Shown: piece after piece, positions 46,811 to 55,841 of the stretch
Layout: every line of letters starts with the position of its first letter
How positions within the stretch are numbered: position 1 is the stretch's first letter
Assembly: GCA_001931535.1 (NCBI GenBank)
Contig: CP016211.1
Coordinates: forward strand, 5,935,573 to 5,999,572
Direction of reading: 5' to 3'
Source of the DNA: Minicystis rosea
GTDB lineage: Bacteria; Myxococcota_A; Polyangia; Polyangiales; Polyangiaceae
DNA: 64,000 nucleotides
Translations under genes and position numbers: made by a program
The notes under the pieces: model-generated
What the model was told of the DNA's origin: nothing
What the model saw: only the letters and a program-made list of their open reading frames with translations
Databases searched by the model: none

Positions 46811-47794
46811 GTGACCCACTCCGCGCTTCCGATCTGCTCCACGCCGCGCGACCTCGCCGCCGCGCTTCCACCCGGCGATCCGGCGCGCCGTGCAGCAATG
46901 GAGATCGCCCTCGACGAGCGCCCCATCGCCTATGCGCTGGGCAGCGGCGAGAGTGACGAGGTCGCGCTCTATGCGGGCATCAAGCCCCTCATCCGCCAAG
47001 TCCTCCCGGCCGCCGAGATCGCCGCGGCGCGCGCCCGCTTCGGCGCGCTCGGCCTCCACCTCGCGGAGGCAGATCACCGCGTCGATCTCGCGTCCACCCA
47101 AGGGCGGGTGCTCTTCGTGGGCCGTGATGCCGCGCGCGTGCGCGCGGCGGCCGCGTGCGAGGCGGCCCCCGATCACGATCGCGAGCTCGGCAAGCTCCTC
47201 GGATACCCGCGCTGCTGCGTCGAAGCGTATCTCGATCTCCCGCCGCCGCGTGGCAACGGCGAGGTCGCAGTGCGCGCCTTCGCCACCACCCGAGGATCGT
47301 TTGCGCCGCGCCTCAACACCCTCGATCTCGCGGTGTTTCATTACGTCTCCTGGCTCCCCTGCTCGTTCTCGTGCGCGCTCTCGCGTGCGTTCGCGGACGC
47401 CGTCGCGCGCCACATCGCCGAACGTCATGGTCAATTCCTGGGCGGCGCCGCGCCTCGCGTCACCTGCCCTCCCGACTGCCGCCATCAGCGCTTCGTGCGC
47501 GCCATCGACGAGGCCCTCTCGGCCCATCGGCTGGTGCTTCACGAGGACGTGCAGGTGTCCCTCCGCGGCCCCTTCGACGGCACCGCCGTCACGGTGCAGC
47601 GCGCCTTTCCAACGGCGCGCGATCGTCACCCCGAAGCGACGATCGCCGGCGACGCGCGCGAGGCTGCTCTGCGGCTCGCCACGCTCGTGCACGACGCCGG
47701 CACGGTGGCCGTCGACGGCGACGTCCTCGTGATCGACGGCGCTGCCGTGCTGCGATCGCCGAGCGCGCTCTTGGTACCCTTCGGCGCGGGGTGA
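46811..47794 (+). CDS. DUF483-like protein
   Basis: The 327-residue protein starts at GTG 46811, 21 bp from the divergent double-rSAM start. Near residue 133 it has LGYPRCCVEAYLDLP, the same GYPxCC signature as the C-terminal part of the protein at 38224. CSFSCALS and CPPDCRHQRF add Cys pairs, so it may hold a metal or cluster. It has no rSAM barrel. The family function is unknown. That it is duplicated within one array, once fused and once free, suggests an obligate link to the rSAM proteins. Confidence 0.65.
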   Translation: MTHSALPICSTPRDLAAALPPGDPARRAAMEIALDERPIAYALGSGESDEVALYAGIKPLIRQVLPAAEIAAARARFGALGLHLAEADHRVDLASTQGRVLFVGRDAARVRAAAACEAAPDHDRELGKLLGYPRCCVEAYLDLPPPRGNGEVAVRAFATTRGSFAPRLNTLDLAVFHYVSWLPCSFSCALSRAFADAVARHIAERHGQFLGGAAPRVTCPPDCRHQRFVRAIDEALSAHRLVLHEDVQVSLRGPFDGTAVTVQRAFPTARDRHPEATIAGDAREAALRLATLVHDAGTVAVDGDVLVIDGAAVLRSPSALLVPFGAG

Positions 47795-47819
47795 TCCCTT
47801 TACATGTGAAGGATCGCGC

Positions 47820-49787
47820 TCATCCGCGCAACGGCCGCTGATCCTCGGCCGATCGGCGCAAGGTCACGAGCGGCCCCGGCGCCGTGCGCCGGCGCGCGGC
47901 TTCTTCCATCACCGCCGTGCGCGCGGCGCGCACCTCGGGGAGCCACGCGGGGCGCACCTCCGTGACCCAGGCGATGAAGCGATCGACGTGCTCCAGCACG
48001 CGGGCGACCTCGTCGGGATCCTCGTAGAAATCGAGCCCCTCGTGGTTCTCCGGGTTGAGCGCCATGAGCCGGATCCGAAGGTCGCGCGCGTGCGCGATCT
48101 CGCCGAACTGGATGAGCGTGTGCGCAGCCGCCGGCTGGATGACGAAGCTCAACGTGATCCCGAACCACCACGGCCGCGACTCGCGGAAGCGGAGGAGCGC
48201 GTCCAGGTTCTTCATCACCTGCTCGAATGCGATCCCCCGCTGCACCCGCTCGTATACGTCGGCCGTACCCGCATTGAAGCTGACCGTCACGTCACCGAGC
48301 GCGCACCGCTGAATGTGCTTGAGCGCATGCTCGGTGAGCAGGCTCCCGTTGGTGACGAGGTCGAGCGACGCGTCGGGGTATTTCTCGATGTCGAACGAGC
48401 GCAGGAACTGCCAGGTGTGCGGGTTCGCGAGCGGCTCGCCGCCGAGCAGCGTGAGCGATTGCAAGGTGGGGAGGAAGCGCGGCAGCTCCTCCCAAATCGA
48501 CTCCGGGAGATCGCGCCGCGCCGAGCGCCCGTGATCGCACATGATGCAGTTGTAGTTGCAATAGGTGCTGGGGCAGATGGCGAGGCGCAGGGGCATGGCC
48601 TCGAGCACCTCTTTGCGCTGGGCGATCTCGTCGGCGAGGAGGAGCTGATTCTTCACGAAGACTTCGGATCCGCTCTGGATGCGAAACCGCTTCTCCTCGA
48701 ACTTGCGATCGTGCAGGCGCGAGCAGATGGGCATGCACAGCTCGCCGAGCGCGGCGTTCGCCATCATGCGACGCGCGGCTTGGTAGCCGGGGCCATTCCA
48801 CACGTCGAGCATCGAGGAGCCGAGCACGACGCCGCGATCACCCACCGTCCAGGTGGAGCAGCATTGGCGCGCCTTCCCGTCGGGATCGACGATTTCGATG
48901 GTCGTCCACGGCGTGACGCAGACCACTTCGGTCTCGGGCCGGCGCTTGACGATGATGTCGGGGACCGCTTGCTCCGTAGCCCGGCGGCGCTCGCGCAGAT
49001 TGGCAATCGGCTTGGCGGCGGCGACCGCCTCGTCGCTGAGGGCGCCGACGTCGTCCCATTGGCAACGTTTGTTGAGCGCGCATTGGTCGCAGATGGGGAG
49101 TGACCGGTTCGGCGTCGGGCGCTCGCCGAGGGTGGCGCGCCAAGCGTTGGTGCGGGTGCTCCAGGTCTTTTCCAGGACACAGGGCGGGAGATAGCCACTC
49201 TGCGAGATCCGGTGTGCGGAGAACTCCACATTGGGGCTCGCGAGCATCGTTTGATCGACGGCGGTGGCCGGCATCGTGACCTTGGGCCCCGACCAGTCCT
49301 GCCGCACGATCTCGAGCCAAACGCGCCGCGGCCGCAGCTTGCGCGCGAGCGGGACGACGATGGGAAACGTCTTGGGGCGCACCGCGAGGCGCACCTCCGT
49401 GGCGAGCCCCAAGGCCTCGGCCTCGGCGATGACCTGCTCGCCGTCGCCGACGCGCATGATGCGGGTCATCTTCTCGCCCACACCCTCGATCTGCACGCGA
49501 ATCCCATGCGCGCCGTCGCGATGGAGCGACGCGAGCACGGGCTTCGTGAACGCGGATGCCGGCGCCTCGACCCAGATGCGTTGCGGTGCTTCCCGCGTGC
49601 GGTTCTCCGCGAGAAGCGTCGCGAGGTGCGGCCAGCGCGTGGCGTCGCCGCCGCCGAGATACAAATCGGAGACGTTGGCGAGCGCGCGCACCTCGTCCAA
49701 CGTGGCTTCGTGCGTGCCCGGGTGGCAACCGGCGCACGACGGGCAGCGCGTGGCGCAGGCGGCCGAAACGACGACGCGTTTATCCAT
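47820..49787 (-). CDS. Radical SAM/SPASM protein with degenerate N-terminal rSAM-like half
   Basis: The 655-residue protein starts at ATG 49785-49787, 5 nt after the stop of the triple-rSAM gene. Residues 1-240 resemble an rSAM barrel (SAACATRCPSCAGC: Cys11, 15, 18 plus 21) but lack the GGEP motif; LYLGGGDATRWPHL sits in its place. A SPASM-type stretch follows (CVTPWTTIEIVDPDG, CCSTWTVGD, LCMPICSRL). A full rSAM domain comes last: CPSTYCNYNCIMC (~410), TLLGGEPLANP, LVTNGSLLTE. Order and content suggest fusion of an inactive domain to an active one. It is part of the array's second minus-strand operon. Confidence 0.75.
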   Translation of the reverse strand: MDKRVVVSAACATRCPSCAGCHPGTHEATLDEVRALANVSDLYLGGGDATRWPHLATLLAENRTREAPQRIWVEAPASAFTKPVLASLHRDGAHGIRVQIEGVGEKMTRIMRVGDGEQVIAEAEALGLATEVRLAVRPKTFPIVVPLARKLRPRRVWLEIVRQDWSGPKVTMPATAVDQTMLASPNVEFSAHRISQSGYLPPCVLEKTWSTRTNAWRATLGERPTPNRSLPICDQCALNKRCQWDDVGALSDEAVAAAKPIANLRERRRATEQAVPDIIVKRRPETEVVCVTPWTTIEIVDPDGKARQCCSTWTVGDRGVVLGSSMLDVWNGPGYQAARRMMANAALGELCMPICSRLHDRKFEEKRFRIQSGSEVFVKNQLLLADEIAQRKEVLEAMPLRLAICPSTYCNYNCIMCDHGRSARRDLPESIWEELPRFLPTLQSLTLLGGEPLANPHTWQFLRSFDIEKYPDASLDLVTNGSLLTEHALKHIQRCALGDVTVSFNAGTADVYERVQRGIAFEQVMKNLDALLRFRESRPWWFGITLSFVIQPAAAHTLIQFGEIAHARDLRIRLMALNPENHEGLDFYEDPDEVARVLEHVDRFIAWVTEVRPAWLPEVRAARTAVMEEAARRRTAPGPLVTLRRSAEDQRPLRG

Positions 49788-49792
49788 CGTGA

Positions 49793-52741
49793 TCAGCCTT
49801 TCGCTTCCAAGACGGGCGCCGGCGCGCCCTCTCGACCACGGAGCCGGATGGCGGCGAACTCCGCATCACCGTGGAGCGCCAGATAATGGCGCGGCACACC
49901 CATGCAGGCCGTGCGCGCGTCGCAGGCGTGGCACGCGTCGACCCGTGTCATCCACTCGCTCTCCCAGGCATGGAGGCGCGGTCGCTCCGTCTGGGCCAGG
50001 ATGGGGCCGAGATACCGCTCGTCCGCGCCGAGCACGCAGAGTGACGGGATCCCCGTCGGATCCTGGAGATCGTGCACGTCGAATCCGAGCGAGCGGGCCT
50101 TGTCGATGGCCCGCCGGAGCTCGTCGACGTAATCGCTGTAACGGGCGATGTGCCGAAGGCCCTCGCGCCGATCCTGAAACTCGTTCCGCGGCGAATGGAA
50201 CTGAATCACGATCTGACTCCGATACTGCCCCCAACGCTCTTCCACCATGTCGACGAATGCGCCGAGGAGGTGGCAATTGTCTTTGAAGATGAGGTGATTC
50301 AAAAGGACCCTGACGCCCACGCGGAGGAGGTTGGTCACGCCCTTCAAGGTGCGTTGATGGGTGCCGGGCGCGGCGGTGAGGCGATCGCTGACGGCGCTGT
50401 CGGGGCCGTGCAAAGACACTTGGGCGCTGGTGAGCCCGGCCTCGCGCAGGGCCTCGGCGAAGCCCGGTTTGTCGAGGAGGACGGCGTTGGTCTGGAGCTC
50501 GATGCGCTCGATGCCGCGGTCCTTGGCGTGACGTACGTAATCGACGAGGTGGGGAGAGAGCGTGGGCTCGCCGCCCGTGACGATGAGGCGCTTCGAGCCG
50601 CGCGCGCGGCTCTGGTCGATGGCGGCGCGGACCTTCTCGGGCGCGAGATCGGTATCCATGTCCGCGAGCTCGCAGAAGGTGCAGACTTGATTGCAGCGAT
50701 AGACGATGCCGAGGCGGCTCGTAGGCTCGTCGACCTCGGTGCCATATTCGTAATTGACGTGGAAGAACGTCTCCACCTCGGCGGCGCCGAGCACGCGGAG
50801 GCGGCTCCCGGCGCTTTTTCCGGGCCGGAAATAGGTTCCCGCGTCGGCGATGGGTTTGACCAGGTGCTCGCCGCCGGCGGCCTCGATGTGCCGTTTCTCC
50901 GCGGTGCAGCGCGGCGCGAGCGCACAACGCGCGCACGCCTCGCAAGCTTGGTTGGGCGCGCCATCGTTGTCGCGGAGGAGCGCGGCGAAGAGGCGGCGGG
51001 CGCCGCCCTGCACCTCGGATACGCACGGAGGAAGCAGGCAATCGGCGGCGAGCGCGACATTCACTTTGGCGCGCTCACCCATCTTGTAAGCCTGCGTGAG
51101 CTCCTCGCCGAGCTCTTCGGGCGAGAGGGCTTGTCCTTCGCGGAAGGTCGCCGTCCCCGATCCGATGGGCGCGAGCACGAAGCGATCGAGCGCGGGGAAG
51201 GCCTCGTGGAGACCGGCAATGCGCGCGGCCGCGGGCGGCAGGCCGCGCGCGATGGGGATGCGCATCGTCACGGGGAGGCCGGCGTCGAGGCACGCGCGGA
51301 TCCCCCGGAAAACATGCTGCGGGCGCGTCTCGGCCCCGCGCGGGACGACCACGAGCGCGCGGTGCCGCTCGACGTTGCTGGTCACGAGCGAGATCTGCAC
51401 CGCGGTGATGCCGGCGGCCTTGAGCGCTTCGGCGGTGGCCTTCGAATCGATGCGGGTGCCGTTGGTCTCGAGGGTGATTTCGACGGCGCCGTCGGCCCGC
51501 GCGCGCCGCACGATGGCGCCGAGATCAGGCCGCAGCAGCGGCTCGCCGCCGGAGAGGATGAGGGCGCGCGCGCCCGAAGCGATGGCCGCGCGAATCGAGT
51601 CGCCGACGGTTTGGGCCGAGGGATCGGCGGCATCGTGCTGCACGCGATCACAGAACCCGCACCCCTGGTTGCAACGGCGGGTGACGACGACGGTCTGGAT
51701 CCTCATGGACGTCCTCTCGGGGGCGGGACCATCATGCCCTCGATTCGCGGGGTGTGGCGGATCGATCGGCCGGCGCTCCGTCACGGGGCGCAGCTCACCG
51801 AAGCCATGGCGCTCCGCATAGGGCGCAAAGAGCCCCGGGCACGTGGGCTCGTACACGCACGCAGCGCAGGCCGGGCCTTTCACTTGCAGCGATCGCCGCT
51901 GCGCGAGCTTGTCCATGAACGCGCCCGTCGGGATCTGCGTCACGGTGGTGGCCTGCTCCTCCGAGACGAATCGTTCGGCTCCGGGCACGAGGCACGGTGG
52001 ACAGCTCACCACCCGCGCGATGATGCCGGCCTCGTTCATCGCGAGGAGCGCGTCGCGAAGCGCCTCGGAATAGCGCGAGAGCGGCGGGAGGAGCTCGCCG
52101 TAGTCGGCGCGATCGGGGGCGAAGGCCGGCGAGGGGCGCACCACGTCGAGGCCGACCTCCTCGGGGCCGAGCTCGATCATGAGCGCCGCGAACTCGCGCA
52201 GCGTGTCGAGCAGATGCACCGTGAGGACCCCGTTCACCTTCACGCGCTGCCCGAGCGCGAGCAGGCGGCGCGTGCCCTCGATGGTCTGCTTGAAGGCCCG
52301 CGCCGCGACCACCGACGCGTCGTGTGCCTCGGCGGTTCCGCCTTGGATCGAGACCTGAAACCAGGTCACGTTCATCGACGCGAGCCAGCGCGCGGCAATG
52401 GGCGAGGAGGCCGCGCGCGCATTGGTGAAGACGGTGGTCGCCTCGTAGCCGACCGCGCGCGCATCGGCGAGGATCTCCCCGAGATCCCGCCGGACCGTGG
52501 GCTCGCCCCCCTGCAGCACCACGCGCCGGGCACCCTTTTCGTAGTGCTCGGCGAGGAGCTCGCGAATGCGCTCGCGGGGCACGTGCTTGAGCGCGGAGCG
52601 CGCGTTCTCGGTGTTTTCCCAGCCCGTCGTGCAATAGCTGCAACGGTTGTTGCACACGTCGGTGACGTAGATCTCGACCTTGGGAAGGCGAACCACCTCA
52701 TCCGTGAAAGGACGGGCGATACGGGTCGGTGCACGGCTCAC
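49793..52741 (-). CDS. Triple radical SAM fusion protein
   Basis: The 982-residue protein starts at GTG 52739-52741. It contains three complete rSAM domains: VTDVCNNRCSYCTTGW (Cys30-37), VVTRRCNQGCGFCDR (Cys357-364) and YRCNQVCTFCEL (from ~682). Each has a GGEPT/GGEPL loop and a Cys-rich end (CAACVYEPTC; CEACARCALAPRC; CHACDARTAC). Domain 2 begins at an internal Met (346) preceded by GAGAGGA, so separate translation is also possible. The third domain has SLHGPDSAVSDRLTAAPGT and the LALHGD tail, as in the protein at 44843. The hexamer TAGCAT (minus strand, 52754-52759) is 12 nt before the GTG. Three-domain rSAM fusions are rare. Confidence 0.85.
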   Translation of the reverse strand: MSRAPTRIARPFTDEVVRLPKVEIYVTDVCNNRCSYCTTGWENTENARSALKHVPRERIRELLAEHYEKGARRVVLQGGEPTVRRDLGEILADARAVGYEATTVFTNARAASSPIAARWLASMNVTWFQVSIQGGTAEAHDASVVAARAFKQTIEGTRRLLALGQRVKVNGVLTVHLLDTLREFAALMIELGPEEVGLDVVRPSPAFAPDRADYGELLPPLSRYSEALRDALLAMNEAGIIARVVSCPPCLVPGAERFVSEEQATTVTQIPTGAFMDKLAQRRSLQVKGPACAACVYEPTCPGLFAPYAERHGFGELRPVTERRPIDPPHPANRGHDGPAPERTSMRIQTVVVTRRCNQGCGFCDRVQHDAADPSAQTVGDSIRAAIASGARALILSGGEPLLRPDLGAIVRRARADGAVEITLETNGTRIDSKATAEALKAAGITAVQISLVTSNVERHRALVVVPRGAETRPQHVFRGIRACLDAGLPVTMRIPIARGLPPAAARIAGLHEAFPALDRFVLAPIGSGTATFREGQALSPEELGEELTQAYKMGERAKVNVALAADCLLPPCVSEVQGGARRLFAALLRDNDGAPNQACEACARCALAPRCTAEKRHIEAAGGEHLVKPIADAGTYFRPGKSAGSRLRVLGAAEVETFFHVNYEYGTEVDEPTSRLGIVYRCNQVCTFCELADMDTDLAPEKVRAAIDQSRARGSKRLIVTGGEPTLSPHLVDYVRHAKDRGIERIELQTNAVLLDKPGFAEALREAGLTSAQVSLHGPDSAVSDRLTAAPGTHQRTLKGVTNLLRVGVRVLLNHLIFKDNCHLLGAFVDMVEERWGQYRSQIVIQFHSPRNEFQDRREGLRHIARYSDYVDELRRAIDKARSLGFDVHDLQDPTGIPSLCVLGADERYLGPILAQTERPRLHAWESEWMTRVDACHACDARTACMGVPRHYLALHGDAEFAAIRLRGREGAPAPVLEAKG

Positions 52742-52860
52742 GACGGAACGGTGATGCTATCACCCGGCGAGGCGGCGCGTAACGCCCTCGTCTCACGGCG
52801 CAGTGCGTCCCGTCGCCGCGCTTGACCGCGCCTCGGACCGCCGTGAAACTGAGCGTGATC

Positions 52861-53877
52861 ATGTCGAGCGCGGGCCCCTCCATCACCGAGCGGATCGAGC
52901 AACAGGGCGAGCGGCTCCACATCTCGATCGGCGCGGTCTGCAACAACAACTGCGTCTTTTGCATGGAGGAGGATCGTGACGGGCGCTACGTCAACAACTC
53001 CGCCATGACGCCCGATCGCGTGCGGTGGATGCTCGAGCGCCACCGCGGCGCGGAGGAGGTGTGCTTCACCTCCGGCGAGCCGACCACGCGCCCCGAGCTG
53101 CCCGATTTCGTGCGCTGGTCGAAGGAGCTCCGCTACCGCCGCATCAGCATCATGACCAATGGGCGGAGGCTCTCGCATCTGCCGTATGCCGCGGGCCTCG
53201 CCAAAGCGGGGATGAACCGCTTCTACATCTCCATTCACGGTCACACGAAGAAGCTCCACGAGGGTTTGACCCGCACGCCCGAGAGCTTCGAGCAGACGGT
53301 GGCCGGCCTCGACAGCGTGGCCAAGCTGAAGCGCTTCGGCGTCGAGCTCCACACCTCCACGGTCATCACCGATCGCAACCTGCCCCACATGCTCGACATC
53401 TACCGCTTCCTCCGCGAGCACGGCGTCGATCAGGTGGTGTTCAACGTCATGCAGGCGAACGGTCGGGCCAACACCTACTTCGAGCAGATTTTCCCGCGCT
53501 ACACGGAGATCGCCGCGACGTTCCGCGCCTTCATGCGCGACGTGAGCGAGCCTGCACCGTCCGCGTTCCTGGTCGACATTCCCCTGTGCACGACCGAGGG
53601 GATCCCCGATTTCAATCGCGGCTTCGTGGAGCGCTATTGCCATTATGATCTCGCCGAGCAGGTGACGATGCCCAACGTGGATCGCGAAGCGCGCGCCGCC
53701 GAAGGCGAAGGGCGCGGCCTGCTCAAGGTGCTGCGGAGCGATCTCGACGACGCGCAACGCACGAAGCGCCCCGAATGCGCCGCGTGTCGATACGACCGAT
53801 CCTGCGAGGGCGTGTGGGCCAATTACACGCGTCGCAATGGTTGGGAAGAGATGGTGCCCGTCGCGGCACCCGGTTGA
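52861..53877 (+). CDS. Radical SAM protein
   Basis: The 338-residue protein (ATG 52861; GTG 52843 and TTG 52822 are in-frame alternatives) has GAVCNNNCVFCME (Cys27-34), CFTSGEPTTRPEL (a GEP loop with Ser for Gly), IMTNGRRL, YISIHGHTKKLHEGLTR and a C-terminal CAACRYDRSCEG for a further cluster. The SGEP and SIHGHT features separate it from the others of the array. It is divergent from the triple-rSAM gene and ends the array. Substrate unknown. Confidence 0.85.
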   Translation: MSSAGPSITERIEQQGERLHISIGAVCNNNCVFCMEEDRDGRYVNNSAMTPDRVRWMLERHRGAEEVCFTSGEPTTRPELPDFVRWSKELRYRRISIMTNGRRLSHLPYAAGLAKAGMNRFYISIHGHTKKLHEGLTRTPESFEQTVAGLDSVAKLKRFGVELHTSTVITDRNLPHMLDIYRFLREHGVDQVVFNVMQANGRANTYFEQIFPRYTEIAATFRAFMRDVSEPAPSAFLVDIPLCTTEGIPDFNRGFVERYCHYDLAEQVTMPNVDREARAAEGEGRGLLKVLRSDLDDAQRTKRPECAACRYDRSCEGVWANYTRRNGWEEMVPVAAPG

Positions 53878-53883
53878 AGCATT

Positions 53884-55212
53884 CTAGAGACCAGCGGGCG
53901 CGGGCTGGCCATCGGCGAGCTTCAATCGATCGCCGAGGGCGCCGAGCACGCGATTCACGTCGTCGTCCGAGAGCGTTGCCTCCGGAGGCGTGATGTTGCC
54001 GTAGAGGATGTCGTAGGGCCCGACGCTACGCGGCGCGTGGATGTCGCGGGATCCGTGGCGGATCACCGAGAGGTCGAAGCGCGTTCCGTCACGCGAGACC
54101 TGCACGTCGATGGATCCGGCACGCGGGCCGCGGATCGCCTCCACGCGATAGCCCGCGAGGAGGTCGCCCGGCTGCAAACCACCGAGCCACGCGCGCACCT
54201 CGGGATTGGTCGCGGGCGCGCCGTCTTCACGGGCGGCGAAGCTCGATCGATGATGGTGCAGGCTCGTGTACGTGCGCACGGGGAGCAGGGCTGCGATTCC
54301 CGCGAGCACGAGGACGAAGGCGGCGGCGCGCAGCGTGGCTTCGTGGATGCGCGCGCGGCTCGGTGCTTCGGTCGCCGGCGCGGCGGCGGGCGCGCCGAGA
54401 CGTCCGATCCAGCGCGGCCATGGATACGAGAAGGCGACGAGCAGGATCATCGATTCGGTGAAGAGAATCGGGGTGAGCATCCAGACGTTGATGTGGAAGC
54501 CGAGCAGGAGCGTTCCACAGATGGCGCGGGTGCGACGCGATAGAGGATAGATGAGCGCGCCGAGCTGGATGACCATGGTGAAGGCGGCGAGCGCCCACGC
54601 GAGCGAAGGCTGGGACGCGACGGTGAGCGCGTAGACGTCGAACGGCGAGCGCTCCAGGATCCCGCGTTGCGAGAAGATGAGCGCGCGGAGCGACTGCGCG
54701 TCCGCCCACGAGAAGCCGGCCACCCACAGCTTGCTGATGATGGCGCCGGCGTACGTCGCGCACAGCGCCGCGACCGCGCCCATCTCGGCGAGGCGCTCGG
54801 ATTCACCGTCGTCGCGACGGTGCCCGAGAAGGCGGGCATAGCCGAGGCCGGCGAGCCAACCGACGAGCGTCGCGCCGGTGGCGAAGAAGATCCGCATCGG
54901 GCCCTCGATGAGGGCCGCGTGTGTCTCGCAGAGCAGCGCGAGCGAGGCGAGAGCGACGATCCCTGGGCCGATCGCGGCCGCGGAGGCAGCGAAGCGATGG
55001 AGAGCGAAGAGCGTGACGAGCGCGAGGGGCGCGACGCGCTCGGGGTGGCCGCCGAGCGAGAGGAGGAGACGCGGGGCGAGCGGATGGGAGATGGAGCTCG
55101 GCGGATTGGTGGCGACGCCGATCGTGAGCGCGACGGCGTCGCCCGCGGCGAGCAGCGCGAGGACGGTGCGGAGCGGGCGGCGAGAGGCGCCGTCCCAAGG
55201 GCTCGAGATCAT
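53884..55212 (-). CDS. HTTM-like polytopic membrane protein
   Basis: The 442-residue protein starts at ATG 55210-55212, overlapping the upstream stop (ATGA). It has about eight hydrophobic helices, and its middle (SQRGILERSPFDVYALTV...LGFHINVWMLTPILFTESMILL) resembles HTTM-domain proteins, the family related to vitamin-K-dependent carboxylase. The last ~110 residues form a soluble domain. It is coupled to the small membrane protein at 55209. Function unknown; HTTM proteins in bacteria are often found with secretion or redox genes. Confidence 0.65.
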   Translation of the reverse strand: MISSPWDGASRRPLRTVLALLAAGDAVALTIGVATNPPSSISHPLAPRLLLSLGGHPERVAPLALVTLFALHRFAASAAAIGPGIVALASLALLCETHAALIEGPMRIFFATGATLVGWLAGLGYARLLGHRRDDGESERLAEMGAVAALCATYAGAIISKLWVAGFSWADAQSLRALIFSQRGILERSPFDVYALTVASQPSLAWALAAFTMVIQLGALIYPLSRRTRAICGTLLLGFHINVWMLTPILFTESMILLVAFSYPWPRWIGRLGAPAAAPATEAPSRARIHEATLRAAAFVLVLAGIAALLPVRTYTSLHHHRSSFAAREDGAPATNPEVRAWLGGLQPGDLLAGYRVEAIRGPRAGSIDVQVSRDGTRFDLSVIRHGSRDIHAPRSVGPYDILYGNITPPEATLSDDDVNRVLGALGDRLKLADGQPAPAGL

Positions 55213-55664
55213 CGCCGCACCGCCTGGCATTGCGCGAGCAGACAATCCTCGGTGCGCACGTCGCCGGAGCCTTTTTGGAAGCGCCAGATGTGGCGCACGA
55301 GATCGACCGGCTCGGCCTGCCCGTCATGGGTCGCGTGCGACGCGCGCACGTGCTCGAGCGAGGCGCGATCGATGTAGCCGATGGAGCTGAACGGGTTGGG
55401 CTCACGGCAGCGAGGAGGATCGATGTCGAGCGGCTCGGGGCACGACCAACCATCGTAGGCGGTGACGTCGTGGAGCTTCCCCGTGCGATCGCGGGCGACG
55501 AGGTGGCTCGCGGAGTCGGTCTGCATCTCCGAGTACATGGAGAAGGTCGAGAACGGATAGACGTTGCCCACGAGGCGGGCGACGAGCAGGTAGCCGCCCA
55601 TCACCAAGACGGTGATCCAGACGGTGGGATGCACGCCTCGACCACCCGAGCTCCGAGCGTTCAT
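55209..55664 (-). CDS. Small membrane-anchored partner of the HTTM-like protein
   Basis: The 151-residue protein has one N-terminal membrane helix (VWITVLVMGGYLLVARLVG) followed by YPFSTFSMYSEMQ, a motif often encoded beside HTTM proteins, and a periplasmic part with Cys at SCPEPL, PPRCREP and ECLLAQC-like positions. It overlaps the HTTM gene by ATGA. TAGACT lies 9 nt before its ATG (55662-55664) on the minus strand (55674-55679). It probably assists or is processed by the HTTM protein. Confidence 0.6.
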   Translation of the reverse strand: MNARSSGGRGVHPTVWITVLVMGGYLLVARLVGNVYPFSTFSMYSEMQTDSASHLVARDRTGKLHDVTAYDGWSCPEPLDIDPPRCREPNPFSSIGYIDRASLEHVRASHATHDGQAEPVDLVRHIWRFQKGSGDVRTEDCLLAQCQAVRR

Positions 55665-55841
55665 CGTCGAGGGAGTCTAGTGCCGCGCGCCCGAAGTTCC
55701 GCCAGGAATTCGGGTGCGCGAAGCGCGGCGAGGCTTGGGGCGAAGCCTCATCGAAACCGAGGGTGATGCACGAGCGCGAAGCGGCGCCGAGGCCTGGCCG
55801 ATGATGGGTGCAGAGCTAGCGGGTTGCGTTCGTGCGAGGGC

